Assembly (NCBI RefSeq): GCF_051020975.1
Contig: NC_135040.1
Coordinates: 6,627,501-6,691,500 of the forward strand
Length of the DNA: 64,000 nt
Source of the DNA: Osmia lignaria lignaria
Lineage: Eukaryota > Arthropoda > Insecta > Hymenoptera > Megachilidae
Direction: 5' to 3'
Shown: positions 12,201-24,110 of the stretch, in pieces
Position numbering within the stretch: the stretch's first letter is position 1
How the letters are laid out: every line of letters starts with the position of its first letter
Made by a program: the position numbers and the translations under genes
Notes under the pieces: generated by a model
The model's database searches: none
What the model saw: only the letters and a program-made list of their open reading frames with translations
Told to the model about the DNA's origin: nothing

Positions 12201-15200
12201 GTATTACGTCAGGTTACGAGTAATATTATTAAAACGCCCGAGAGTGAAAGAAACTTGAAATACATTTTTCATTTTTTATAGAAGAGAAGTTTTATTGAAA
12301 AATAGATCGTTTACTGAAACAATTGAAAATGTACGCTTTTTCATTAGAGAAATTCTACCACAAACATTGCAAAGTGTGCGGATGGCTATCATGAAAATGG
12401 AATCGAGGATATTTCCAATCGATTCCCGATAGTTTGCCTGAAATTTTATTACAGCCAAAGACTGAAAGGAAAAAGAGAGGGAGTAAAAAAAATCAGTGAC
12501 ACGCGCTTTCTAGTCAAGGCAAAATGAAAAAGAGAACACCAACAACGATTTTGCATTACGCAACGATCCTTCGTTGCCGTTCCTTTCAACGTCGATGTTC
12601 GAACATTTATCCATTCCATATTAATCAATCGTTAATCAATCATTACGTCTCGGCAAGAAATAATAATCACTGTCCCACTTTTCATGCAAGAAAAGACGAT
12701 GTCGTTTGATGTTCGTGCAGAAAAATGAAAAAATGTTTCGTTCTACCCACGTCCAGCTCTTTTAACAAAAGAGGTGAATGTGATGGTTGTAAGGACGTTA
12801 ATGAAGATTGCACGATGCTGTTGGACGTGTTGCCATTCTGTACGCGAAAAAATACCCATGGACATTTCCTTGTATGATCCATGTGTTCACACGTTTTATC
12901 ATCATGCTTCGATGCAACGTTTTTCAATTCCTTTTACACTACCCTTTGTCCTGGCTCGTGTTCTTTCCGAAAAAATATTTCAGTCAATATTTGAATGACC
13001 TAGAGCGATTTCGAACTATTGCAACGCGGAGATACAGCCTCGTATAAACGTTTCACCGATTCTGATTCCGCTACGAAATACACGGTATTTCGGGTTCGTG
13101 TTCATTGACTCGATTTGAATGGGTTAGCGATGCGATCTCGTGGCCTCGCATACAACCACCAAGTGACATGATACAATTTGCCTAAGGATTGATCCCCGCC
13201 GAACGCAGGTGGCTACAGGAATCTCAATTAAGGATCTTCTGACGGAGATACGACGAGAGGATACTAATTCATTCAATTATGTTATTAAAGTAGCCATTTC
13301 TCAGTGACGCCCAAAGCATCTGATTTTTATTCGAGCATAATTATGGATCATAGATTTGCTGAGACAATAGTAATTTAAATTTAATTTTACATTTTTATAA
13401 TTAAAAACGAGTTATTTTAAAATTTGATATTTTAAATCACTGTTTCTAATTATTATTATAATTCAGAATTATACTCGGCAGAATGAAAATTTCCTAGACG
13501 CGGTCATTGACGAATTCCCATAACAATTATCTGAAATATTCCTGTATGCTATTCGAAGCTAATTAGTCGGAATCATTAAAAAGTTCGCGAATATGCAAAT
13601 ACGGATCAACCAGCGCCACCCCCACACGTGAACGCCTCTCGAGAGATGTCAAAACGTTGTGGATGCTCGATCGTATAATAGAATGGTCCTTCAAGCATGT
13701 CGGAAACATCGAAAAAAAGTACTCGACTTGTCGTGTGCTCTGTAATGACACGGTTCAACCCTTCAGCTTCAACAACAAGGAAAAACGAGTGCTCGAAACG
13801 AGGAGAGATTCGGATTGCGGTCCAGTATCCACTTCGTGTTCCATTTTATACTGTACCGAGGATTTTTTTTTTTTTTAAATCGTGAGAGGGTAAGGAGAAT
13901 TATAATTTAGTAGGAAAGTTTGAAGCAACCCTTGGCAAGGGTGGGTCTAAGAGAGGTGGCAATTACCCTCGAGTGATGCGAAATGTTAATAAACAATGTG
14001 CTAATTTCTCACCCTAACAAGTTAGAAATACAAAGGTCGTTCAATGAAAAATTCAAGCGTTATACCAACGGTCCAAAGGTGTGGGTCACGATTGACCCCG
14101 GTTCCATCAATCGATGCTTAAAAACTTCCCTTAACTCGACTTATAGTTGGCTGTATAAAACTTCTAAGCCGAAAAGGAATACATTTTTTAAAATATCCCA
14201 AAGTTTCCTCAACTTATCAAGGAGAACAAAGAAAGTTTCCGGTTATCGATAAATTTAAGTATTGAACTTGTCAGAAAAGAGAAATCACATTTTTTGAAAT
14301 ATTTCTTCAGAAAAAGAACACGTAAAGATTGTGTAACGTAATACGAGGGGTTGGTCCTCGATCAAGTGGTTTTTATTCGAATAAAAATCGTCGAACGAAG
14401 GAGAACCTTTCTTCGAGTAAAAAGCACCCCTGTCCATATTCAACGTTTGAAGAAATTCTCGTTCTCTGGTCGTGATTTAAAGGGAACTTGAAAAACGCAG
14501 CTTCGAGAAGAACTGGGTCGAAGAATTCGTAATCGAAAATCGCTACCAGTCTTACCATTTATGGTTGAGAGTTTTATCGAGGCGAGTAAAGTCGATACTT
14601 ATTCGAGCATCAAGGACGCAATCCTTTGGAAATCGTATTTTCACTTTTCATTCCATATGGGATTCTTCATGGAAAGAGAAAGCTTTCGAGCGACCAAAAG
14701 AGCATCGGTGAAAGCTTTTCCCTTCGAGTTCCCAGGGATTCCTTAAATTATCCTTAGACATACCTCTTTGACACGCGACTGGAAGGATCATACGGTTTCT
14801 TCTCACGAAGGATGTAGGAATGTTGGCATAGGAACAAAGATACTGAAACAACTTCCTGACTATTCTTTATCGGAAACGAGACACGCGATCTTCTTCAAAT
14901 TCTTTCTCAAGAAAATCATTATTTTATATGAATTAGAATGAGTTTGGATCTCCGAAAAATCAGTAATTCCCACGTACTCTAAAATTCAAAAATTTCAGAA
15001 TACCAGAATTTCAAAATTTCTCAGGTAACCCTTCAACCCTTTCGTTGACAATTCCATGCACGGAGACACCCACACGAAAGGGTTAAATAATAGCGAAGAG
15101 GAATGCGTAATACTTACAGCAGCGATGAAGAGATACAAGGAATGTCCAATGTCGACGAAACAGATGGTGGTGACGACGATAATCCATGGTATCAGGAAGA

Positions 15201-18200
15201 CACGTTGATCCTGGAATACATCAGTCACGAATGTACTGAGACAAATGTAGAGAAGGAAGGCTGATTTCTAGAGGGTCGTTCAAAGTATCTCTTCTTAACT
15301 TTAATATCTTTTCCGTTCCTTTAGAAACATTCGATTCGACTCGTTGCACCTAGCCAACGTGAAACGACCAACATTTTTCCGCGTCAAGTCTACCGAGAGG
15401 GTTAAACAGTTCGGACAACTTCTCCGCTAGAAAGGGTTCAAAGTTTCTCCGAACAGTGGAAAGACAATTGTATTGCGTTTTCCTAGAATACCGAGTTTCT
15501 CTGTTAAAGTGAAAAAGTAGGACGATTATACAGTCGGAAATGATAATTTTCTTGCCGCTATACTGACAGATTCAATTATATCACCAGCTTTTCCATTTCT
15601 GTTCTCAAAACTCTTCTCTTTCAGAAAACTATATTGTAACGTTAAGAGCAAATTAAAACCCCTTTTTTAATACTTTATTGAAAACCTTTTGACTCGTAAT
15701 TATAGCGTCTGGAAAGGGTTTATAATACAAAGCTTTTATGTGGTCCTTTGTCCGACGAAATTAATTAAATGTCAGTGAAAAATGAGCCTTCATTTTCTTC
15801 TTACCACGTAGATACTATAGGGTTTCTTTATTATTAATTTACAAAAAAACTTGATACGTTTGGATATTTTCGAAAGAACCAAAATAAATGAAACAATAAC
15901 GCGAATTGTTCCAAGGAAATGCAAGAAATGGTAATGTTTATTGTTTCTATATATATTTTCTGAAACTACGGTAAAAATACGACAGGTAAAGTTTCATGGT
16001 GCTTATGTAAACCCATAAAGAAACGATTCGCTTCGAGTGCATTTACACAGGCTGGCTGCTTTGAAATGCGATTCGAATCGAGTGAAACTTCTAGTTGGAA
16101 AGTTTAGTTGCGTGTGTTGGTGCACTTAAAGTTACCATTTTCTTGGCTAAATCTTATTTTCAAAATTAATGACTGCAAAACAAAACCTTCATTCTCAGAA
16201 GAAAAGACTTAACTATAAAGCTAAATACTTAAAGTTACTCTCTCGTTGCAATTAACTATGCTTTGTTAAATATTATCATTAGATATAACAAGGGCGCATT
16301 TAAATTCTATTTTAAGCTCGCTAAGTTTCTTTCTTGACGTGAAATGTAAAATCGATCTATGCGGGAGGAATTTTGAACAGAATACACAATCCAGTTACCG
16401 TGATCCCCTCTTTGCCATTCTGTTCCACGAACAAAAGATGAATCATTTCGATCAAAGCCATAAACAAGAGGAAAATTGAGGGAAAATTGAAGAAAAAACC
16501 GTGCAATCGTGCGAACGTATTGTGTTGGGGATGATGAACATCGGATGACAAATAACCTAACGAAAGCATGGAATAATCTTGGCGAAACGTTGCCATGGTT
16601 ATTCATGATGGGCTCACTATCGCGGGATAAACGTTTTGACGTCAAATGATTAATGGATGAACAGGTCGATAAGGAAAAGGAACTTTGCGTCAGACCGATG
16701 AATTAGCACTGGAATCAAGAGATTGAATTTCCGGAAAATTCTCGTCCTACGATGATAAGGCGAAAATCAATTACCGAAGCAATTGGAAAATTAATTGTGG
16801 CATTCAAATCGACCCCTTTTAATTGCAAATTTTTCAGATAAGTGAAATAATTAATTTTTAATATTTTCTAATTGATAAAGGGGACTTTAAAATTCTAAGA
16901 TTTTAATCTTCCAAATTTCCAAAATTCTAAGATCCTAATATTCTAATATTTCGCGGACTTGGCCTATCATACGGGATAATAGATTACAACGGGCTAATCA
17001 TCTTACTGCGTTTATTTACTATTGATAATTGGAATAATCTGATCAGATTGTAATAATCTCTATTCTCTATCTTAATCAAACAGTTTACGATTCACGACGG
17101 TTCAAATTTTGCATGGTCCTTTGGATATTATGTCAAAGATTCGAAAGCTGTTCGAGCATGGCAGTCAGCAAGCTAACTCCTGAGATTAACTCGCCGAGCT
17201 TAATTACGTTAACGTATCACGGATCCTACGGAATCCACTTTGAAAACTTAACTCTCTGCGGGACTAACAGGAACGTTTCTGTAAATCCCTCGACCTGTCT
17301 ACCCATCGCGGATTGATTTTGAACTTTGCTGCGTAACGACCGGTTAAAAGAAAAATATGGAAAGTACTTGTAAGGTAACGCGCTTTTTATTGACTTTCCT
17401 CGCGAGTCTCTTCAGATCTATATCACCTTGATAAAAGCTCGTAAAAGAAGCCGAAGGTTCTTGTTTTTTGATTAAGAGTTCGTCTTTTACTTTTTTAACT
17501 TTCAGAGAATTTACTCTACCTTTCTTGGCTTCTATATTCAATTTAATATTTTATTCACAGTAAAATATTAACTCGCGACACGTGTCCTTTTTTCTACTTG
17601 TATTTTATATTGAATACTATTTCTAGAAATATTTTCCTCGATTCGACAAGCCAAGATTCTACGCTACCCAGAAAACTGGTGGCTATGCTTTTTCTAGGAT
17701 GTTGATAAAAATTGCATCGCCATACCCGGAGGGTGGATTTGTCCATCATTTAGGATGAACCAACAGCGGGAAGGATAGGAGGGTGATAAGACGTCGATTA
17801 CAAGGGACAGAAGAATGATTGGTCGGATTATCTGATACATTGACCCCTTTCTTTTTGAAAACATTTTAAACACTTGAAATGAAATTTTGTTATTCAACTC
17901 TTCCAGTAATACAATGCGAAAGCAACTGGCCCATTTCAAAAGTAATTTCAACTTAATTAACCGGGGTCGTTTCCATAAGTTCCCTCTCGAACACCCTCCT
18001 GGATATTATTCTCGTCCCTTTTTTTATAATCAATTTTAAGGATCCGAATTTCCAGCCACGTGCTGCACCCATTTCGGACTAAACTTGATAGAGGAGAACA
18101 TGAAGGAGATCGTGCCCTTCGGTTCACCCTTCGTCGCTTTTCTATTTCTGTGATCCCTTTTCGATGCTAGAAACGGTGATCGTGGGATCACTGGTTACGG

Positions 18201-21200
18201 ATTGTGCTTTTTCATGTCAGAATCAATCTTATTCCCTCTGAGATCCTCCATCCATTTCAAAACCACGTGGCAAAGAAATGGAACATTATTGTTTACAACA
18301 GAAAAATATCATCTAGTTGGAGGATGTTTCTAATTAGACCAAGCAAAGAATTTCTAAAAATAAGGGTGATGGATCTCTATGGAAATTCAGATGTCATTCA
18401 CACGTGGGTGACACGACACGACAGTCGACTGATGATACCAATCTGTTGATCTATTTTCAAACTATTTTTGTCTCCTAATGACGAGAAACTAATTTTGGTA
18501 GACCACTCCTTTTCGCTTTAATTTTAATTCTGGGAGGTTGTTGTTGAAATAATGAAGAATTAAATTTACGCTATGGTGACAGTGGTGAAATCTCTTACCT
18601 TGCAGAGGCCATAGAGAAGGAGGATACTGCAAATCACACCGCAGCACGAGCATATAAGCAGCGTCACGTTAAACCGTACCGTTGCTGAAGCAACAGAAGC
18701 ACGTTATCATTAAACTATGTATATTTCTTCCTTTGGTAATTACACATTTGGGAAATTTTATGAATTTTCAAATTGTAATTCTTCTAAGAACGCTAGCGTT
18801 AATTAGAAATAGTGGGTTGTGATTTCAAGCAAATACAAGTACACGGGAATATAGCTATTGATTAATGACTTATTAATCTTGTAATATCTATTCCTGTGTA
18901 CGTACCGTGAATACTGTTATTAAATACTCACTCGGGGATATCGTGTCCGGTTCTAGGAAGCTGGTGGATTCCGGTAAAGAACGATTCCCTCTCAGGTATT
19001 GACTCTCCCCCTGGAGTACTTTGCCAGTGGTTAGCGCCAACACGGTAAAGTAAATCTGAAACAGAAGAAACACTAAGGTGTTAGTCATAAATTTTCTTCA
19101 ATTACGAATCCCGTAAAAATTCTATGCAGCGTGACAAAATAAAAGAATTCTTTCCCTCGTCGAACAGTCACCTGCTTGACATCAAAGCCTATCACTGAAC
19201 AGCAAATGCCCACTTTTATAGCTCATTTGACATATTTATAAATATGTAAAAAATCGAATTCCCTCTGAGAACAATTAACAGAAATAACAAAATGTTGTTT
19301 GATGTACATATACGTGCAAAGATTATCGTACACAAAAGCATCGATTCCGGTTAACCATTTGTTTAATTAAACGATGGTCCCGCTCGTGTATTATCGACAA
19401 CTTTAATTGTCTTTAAGCATGTCCAATCGATACCATAACCTGATTACCGTTTGAATTTAAAATTGAATTTCTGAGTTTGACCATTCTTTTGCTCTATCCA
19501 CTTTAGTCCTGGAGTCGAATCGCAATCGCAATTGCTTTATCTTTTTTTCACGCTCAAAGATTTTGCCGTGGAAACAAGGTATTCTGAAGAAATCCAGCTT
19601 CTCCATTGGGATCTTACTTCCCAAAAAAGCGACCCTAATGGTCTGTGTTCAGGCAATTTCAAACACCAAGAAGAAAATGTCATACTTTAAATTTTACTCT
19701 ACTTTGTTTTTGCACATTTTAACTGACGACAGATAAGAAAGATCGATCGTTTGTCATTTTTAATAGCGATTCGTATCAATAACGGCGCACTCGAAGAAGA
19801 GAAATCGTTTTCATTCAAAGGAAGGACGTTACCAGCAGCATTTGTCAACATTTATCATTGATTTGACGCGCCATACGAATGACGCATGCACAGAAACGTA
19901 CACAAAAGTCGCTTCTTCAGAGTGAGTCGCGTATCTTTTTCTCGTCTTTCAAATGATCGATTCTAGGAGGTTATTGAAATTGCTTCTACCCTCTTATCGA
20001 CTAGTCAGGTCGACCTTGGACCAATTTCCTCATCTTTGTAGGTCTTCGAGATGTCATCAACTTCGAGGTGCCTTCTTTCATTCCCTTTCAGTGGTTATGC
20101 TCTGAAAAGGGTTCTTAAATTCGTGGACCGCGTGTTTCAATGAAAATATGTATTTCGCCAAGTTTACGTAAAGCTTCGTACAACTCGTGATCCCAACAGG
20201 CCGTTCGGGGCTTTTCAATTACACAAATAGAGTTAATTATTCCGAAAAGCCGGGTATAAGCGGATGACAATATAAAATGATAACTCACGTTATCAATTAG
20301 CAAAGATACTTCGCGGTCACGTATCGAATTAATAAAGATTAATTTCAACGAAATTGGAAATAATGGCCCTGTATAATAATTAAAAGAAAATGCTTGATGC
20401 GAGGATAACGACTCGTGAAAGGAACAAATCGAATAGTTGATTTTCTTTTCAAAGTATATCTAACCGAAGAAATTCAATAGGGAATTCTTGTAATGGCACA
20501 CCATTTGCTCTATTGTTTTGCACCATTTCATTCAACCATATCGTATATCGAACAGAAATGGTTCGTGCGATCGAACACGAAATTTTTCACCTTCACAATA
20601 GACGGCTCGATCAGTTTCTGCTAGCTTGCCGCAATATAACGGGGCTCAAGTTATAAAAACAAAAAAGAAATATTATTGAGTTGTTCTGGGAATACTCTGT
20701 GTTCTGTTCTCCATTCCTTCTCATTTCTTCTCTGGAATTTTTTCCTTCTTTTTTTTCTATGGCAAATATTGTCGAGGGACTGAGAAAGGGAACTCTGCTT
20801 GCACAAGAGTACAGACTATAGAGTATAGACTATTCGTTTGTTCGAAAATAAATGTTGAAGTATGGAAACTCTTTTCATGAAAATTTCAGTATTTCACTCT
20901 GTATCCGTTTCAAGGGTTAAAAGTGTCCTCGTTAAGACTCGAAACCGAAGACAGCAGCTTCCGGTTTCCAGATTCTAATTGTCAAATCAATTCTACGATC
21001 AGTAATTCGAAACTAACGATTTTATCGAATTGAAGACCTTGTTATACACAAGTATACACAAGTTTTGATTGCATCGAAGAATAATATTTTGATTCTACGT
21101 AAACGGCATATCGTTGATTAACAGGAATTTCATGCCTCTGCCGATCAACTTTGATCTTAATTAATTTAACATAATCCTGATCATTTCGAGGACAGCAGTA

Positions 21201-23806
21201 TTAAATTACCCGGCGTGGGAAGCGTCAGATATTCCCGATTATTCAAAGAATTAAAACAACCGTGTGATTTCGCACGTTAACGTTTCAATTAAACTGTACC
21301 GCCAATGCAACGGGCTTTGAATTACCTGATAATTTCATCCATTTTACCTGATATCATTACATGAGATATAATTAAAAATTTGCGTTTTTTAACCCTTGGA
21401 AGATAGACGAGTTACTTTGACCCATGGACACTTTAACCCGACAAAATGCTAGTTTTCTTGTTCAAACGTTCTTCCTTTTGCTTAATAATTAAACGCTGCA
21501 AAAGGATTCGCGAATCCTCCTCGTTCGAGGTTGATTTATAATTAAACCTCTCCACTTTACAGTCGGTTCGGGCTTATCTCGAATCGAATAATAACAGAAA
21601 ATCTTTGGACTAATTTTGTAACTTGGTATTAACCCATAGGTATACGAGATTTTTCATCGTATTTAACAATCGAGAGCAGATCGAAGATTCAATTTAATCC
21701 TTTCTCTGATAATTCCTAACGAACTTACGTAACTTTCCAGACAGTGCACACCCTACCCCGAAAGCAGGTATTTCATTAAAAGAGTCTTTCTCCTATAGAG
21801 TTAATTATTCTATTACAAAGTTACGGGAAAAATTGTCGATTAAAGAGCACCTGATACTTATTTCAGGGAAACTTGAAACGTTCTTCGTGGATGAATTTCA
21901 ATTTAATTTAAATTTGCCTATGTATATCTATTCGAAAATTAATTTGTATACAAATTAGTATCGAACGAGGGATATGAAATTTCTGCGGTAACACGACTTC
22001 GATGTTTAATCGAAATATTTTTATTCCCTTTTCAAAAACGAAGAAGCCATTCACGATATTTCATCCTCACGGTATGAAGCCCAATAAACGGGGCTGTTTT
22101 AACCCTTTTTTTTTCTGCGTTTTACTACGATCGGGTTCGTGTAGACGCGTCTTTATGAGGCATCAAATATCGACGATACAATTTCTCCACCCTCTCCGTG
22201 TAATTTCGTTCTAAATGAAATTCGACAGTTTGTTGGCGCCCGATATCCTACGTCCTGCTTGAAAATCGACAACCGTGCCGATTTAATTCGCCGCTTTTTA
22301 TGCGAACGATCAAATCACCAATTTCATTTTTCCTGTTAAATAACCGATTTGAAAATTTCATCGATATTTATATTTACGCGGAAAAAGTGTGACGTGTAGT
22401 TTGGAAAATTAAATATAGTTCCGGGAAAGCGTATCGAGGAACACGCGACAGCGAAATTGGGAATCAATGCCGGAAGTTCGAAACTCTAACCGATCGGAGA
22501 ATGACACAAATTCAGTTGCAAGAAGTTAATTCTATTTCAAGCCACTGAACGTAATTAACTTTGTTAGCGAGTTATGCTATATGCGTGATCAAGGAACTCT
22601 CTGATACAGGGTACCTTAACCCTTTGCTCTGGTCACAGTTTGCTCCTGGATTATCAAACACTTCGTTATCAATTCTTCGACGGGCATTTTGTGTAACGAA
22701 TATAAGAAAGAAGTGATTGTAGGTGTATAAAGGGCTAATAGAGACATGTGACGCACCCTGTGTGTCTGCTGTCTATACAGTGCAATCAATAACGCACCCT
22801 ATGCGTCCGATATTGTAATGACACACCACGTGCGTCATATATTATTTTTCTGCTAAAAATAACAGCTGCATAATTTTGCAATTTCATAATTCCATAGCAG
22901 AATAATAATAGACCATATACGATCCTTTTACGATGTTCCATCGTAACTAAGCATCTATGGACACGCTAGCAATTTCATAATACCACGCTTGTTTATTGTT
23001 GTCGCTTACGACCACGGTGGAACGATAAAATGTATTAATTCTGGCGTCTCACGAAAACGTGAACATTTTTCTCGCATTATACGGCTACCGCGCGAAAGAA
23101 AGGAAACCGGCGGACACTGTAATCGCCAGCATTGAACTTCCTGGTATTTCAACGTGTTTATAATATAAAATAACGAGTCTTGTTCGCTAAACATTTCCGT
23201 GTTTTCTTTCAATTAATGAGAATGACAGACTGTGAATACTGTGTATATTTACTAAATTTCGAAGGGTTCGAAGAAGGAAATATCGCATTGACAATTTTTC
23301 TTTCAATTACATTCAACATTTCCGCTGAAAATAACGAAAGGTTGAAGGTAAACTTGGCACTTTCGATTACGCTTTTGTAAATAAAATTCCGTTCACTTTC
23401 CAAGGGTTGTCGGAACGTTCTTTTTAAAACATTTACACCCGGGGGAGAAATATAAAAATTTGCGATAAATTCGTAGCACGTATTACGTTGCCAATATTTC
23501 GTGCTCGTTCATTCTTCGGATTAGCAATAAACGGGATAGGTTAACGCGTCTACCTAAAGCATTCCATTGAGTTATGTTTTATTAAATGATACATATTATC
23601 GTTTCGATAGCTTGCCGGATCAATAATGCAGTCTGGGTTTAAATATAAACATCAAACATACAGGAATAGAAAAGAAAATGAAATTGAAATTTCAGAGGAG
23701 AGGATAGTGATAAAAATATTCAATAACTTACCCCAGAATAAATAGCACAGGCAAAACTACCCCTCCTGACGGACCGCCAGCAGCAACAGGACTGCATGAT
23801 AGCCAT
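9264..23806 (-). CDS. Four-TM membrane protein, DUF4728/pasiflora-like (LAPTM-related)
   Basis: Eight coding exons on the minus strand: 23806-23732, 19055-18932, 18684-18599, 15210-15118, 11414-11352, 11138-11055, 9789-9561 and 9388-9264. All borders are GT/AG, all phases join, and the product is 292 residues. The start ATG follows an in-frame TGA (TGA-AGC-ATG). The N-terminus MAIMQSCCCWRSVRRGSFAC has the Cys-rich, Arg/Gly pattern I associate with the insect DUF4728 family. Four hydrophobic segments lie at about residues 17-37, 73-93, 99-125 and 133-157. The first loop carries an NRS glycosylation sequon near residue 49. The last ~117 residues are a Ser/Thr-rich cytoplasmic-type tail with KHVQFPD. 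In Drosophila, pasiflora proteins of this family act in septate junctions; a role here is only inferred. Introns are long (up to 4.7 kb). The exon 6 donor (GTCAGT) and exon 7 acceptor (TTTAAAG) are the weakest joins. Confidence 0.78.
11415..15117 (-). other. Intron 4 of the tetraspan gene
   Basis: A 3.7-kb intron, AT-rich with many short overlapping ORFs on both strands (near 12.0-14.8 kb) that show no domain. It contains GGGTCA-CGAT-TGACCC (14083-14098), a 6-bp inverted pair, and an inverted CCCTTTCG element (15035-15084) just inside its exon 4 end. Nothing supports a nested gene. Confidence 0.6.
15035..15084. mobile_element. Short inverted-repeat element, CCCTTTCG ends
   Basis: AACCCTTTCG (15035-15044) and its exact reverse complement CGAAAGGGTT (15075-15084) bound a 50-bp element. 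TTAA flanks it on the right; the left copy reads TCAA. The pattern fits a decayed piggyBac-type MITE (TTAA target, CCCTTT ends), but an element this small could also be a chance hairpin. Confidence 0.4.
15211..18598 (-). other. Intron 3 of the tetraspan gene
   Basis: A 3.4-kb AT-rich intron. It includes a degenerate ATTCTAA/TTTCCAAA repeat run (16886-16952). A 112-codon minus-strand ORF at 16307-16645 has no recognisable motif or usable splice context and is not called. Confidence 0.55.
22616..22738. mobile_element. Possible TTAA-bounded MITE remnant
   Basis: TTAACCCTTTG (22616-22626) faces AAAGGG followed by CTAA (22729-22738), a one-base departure from TTAA. The inner sequence shows no other clear inverted pairing. 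It is immediately followed by three GCGTC-rich imperfect palindromes, which may belong to the same insertion. Confidence 0.3.
22750..22837. repeat. Three imperfect palindromes with GCGTC/GACGC arms
   Basis: GACGCACCCTGTGTGTC (from 22750), ACGCACCCTATGCGT (from 22792) and GACACACCACGTGCGTC (from 22820) are variants of one ~17-nt near-palindrome, spaced 42 and 28 nt apart. They sit in otherwise AT-rich intron sequence. Confidence 0.55.
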
Positions 23807-23989
23807 GCTTCAGATGCGTGGTTTGTCCTTCATTTCACATACATACACCCGATTCGAAAAGAATTTATTCTAAACGACTCTGACTACAGGATCGTACGTA
23901 ATTTGTAACGATATAAATGATGAAAACAAGAAATACGCGGGTTACTACACCGAAACATCCTGATTTCGCGCACGAACAGGTTACGCTCG

Positions 23990-24110
23990 ACCTTCCACGT
24001 GCGACGGCTCGATGCTGACTGACGGTTTCGCGCCGGCCGGCGGCGCGAAAACTTTCGGCACGCGCATGCGCACTCGCCTCGATCGGCCAGTTTGTACTTT
24101 TCCACCTGGA
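23990..24110 (-). promoter_or_regulatory. CpG-rich promoter candidate of the tetraspan gene
   Basis: A sharply GC- and CpG-rich island in AT-rich surroundings, about 190-300 bp upstream of the tetraspan ATG. It contains a perfect 9-bp inverted repeat, TTTCGCGCC (24026-24034) and GGCGCGAAA (24042-24050); each arm contains TTTCGCGC, which fits the E2F consensus TTTSSCGC. GCATGCGC-type sequence (24064-24070) also resembles NRF1-like sites. The role as promoter is inferred from position and composition. Confidence 0.45.

Larger units (their letters stand above)
19056..23731 (-). other. Intron 1 of the tetraspan gene
   Basis: A 4.7-kb intron, the longest of this gene and the place where first-intron enhancers would be expected. 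It holds several TTAACCCTT-type motifs (21389, 22099, 22616) and the three GCGTC-rich imperfect palindromes at 22750-22837. No nested gene is supported. Confidence 0.55.
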
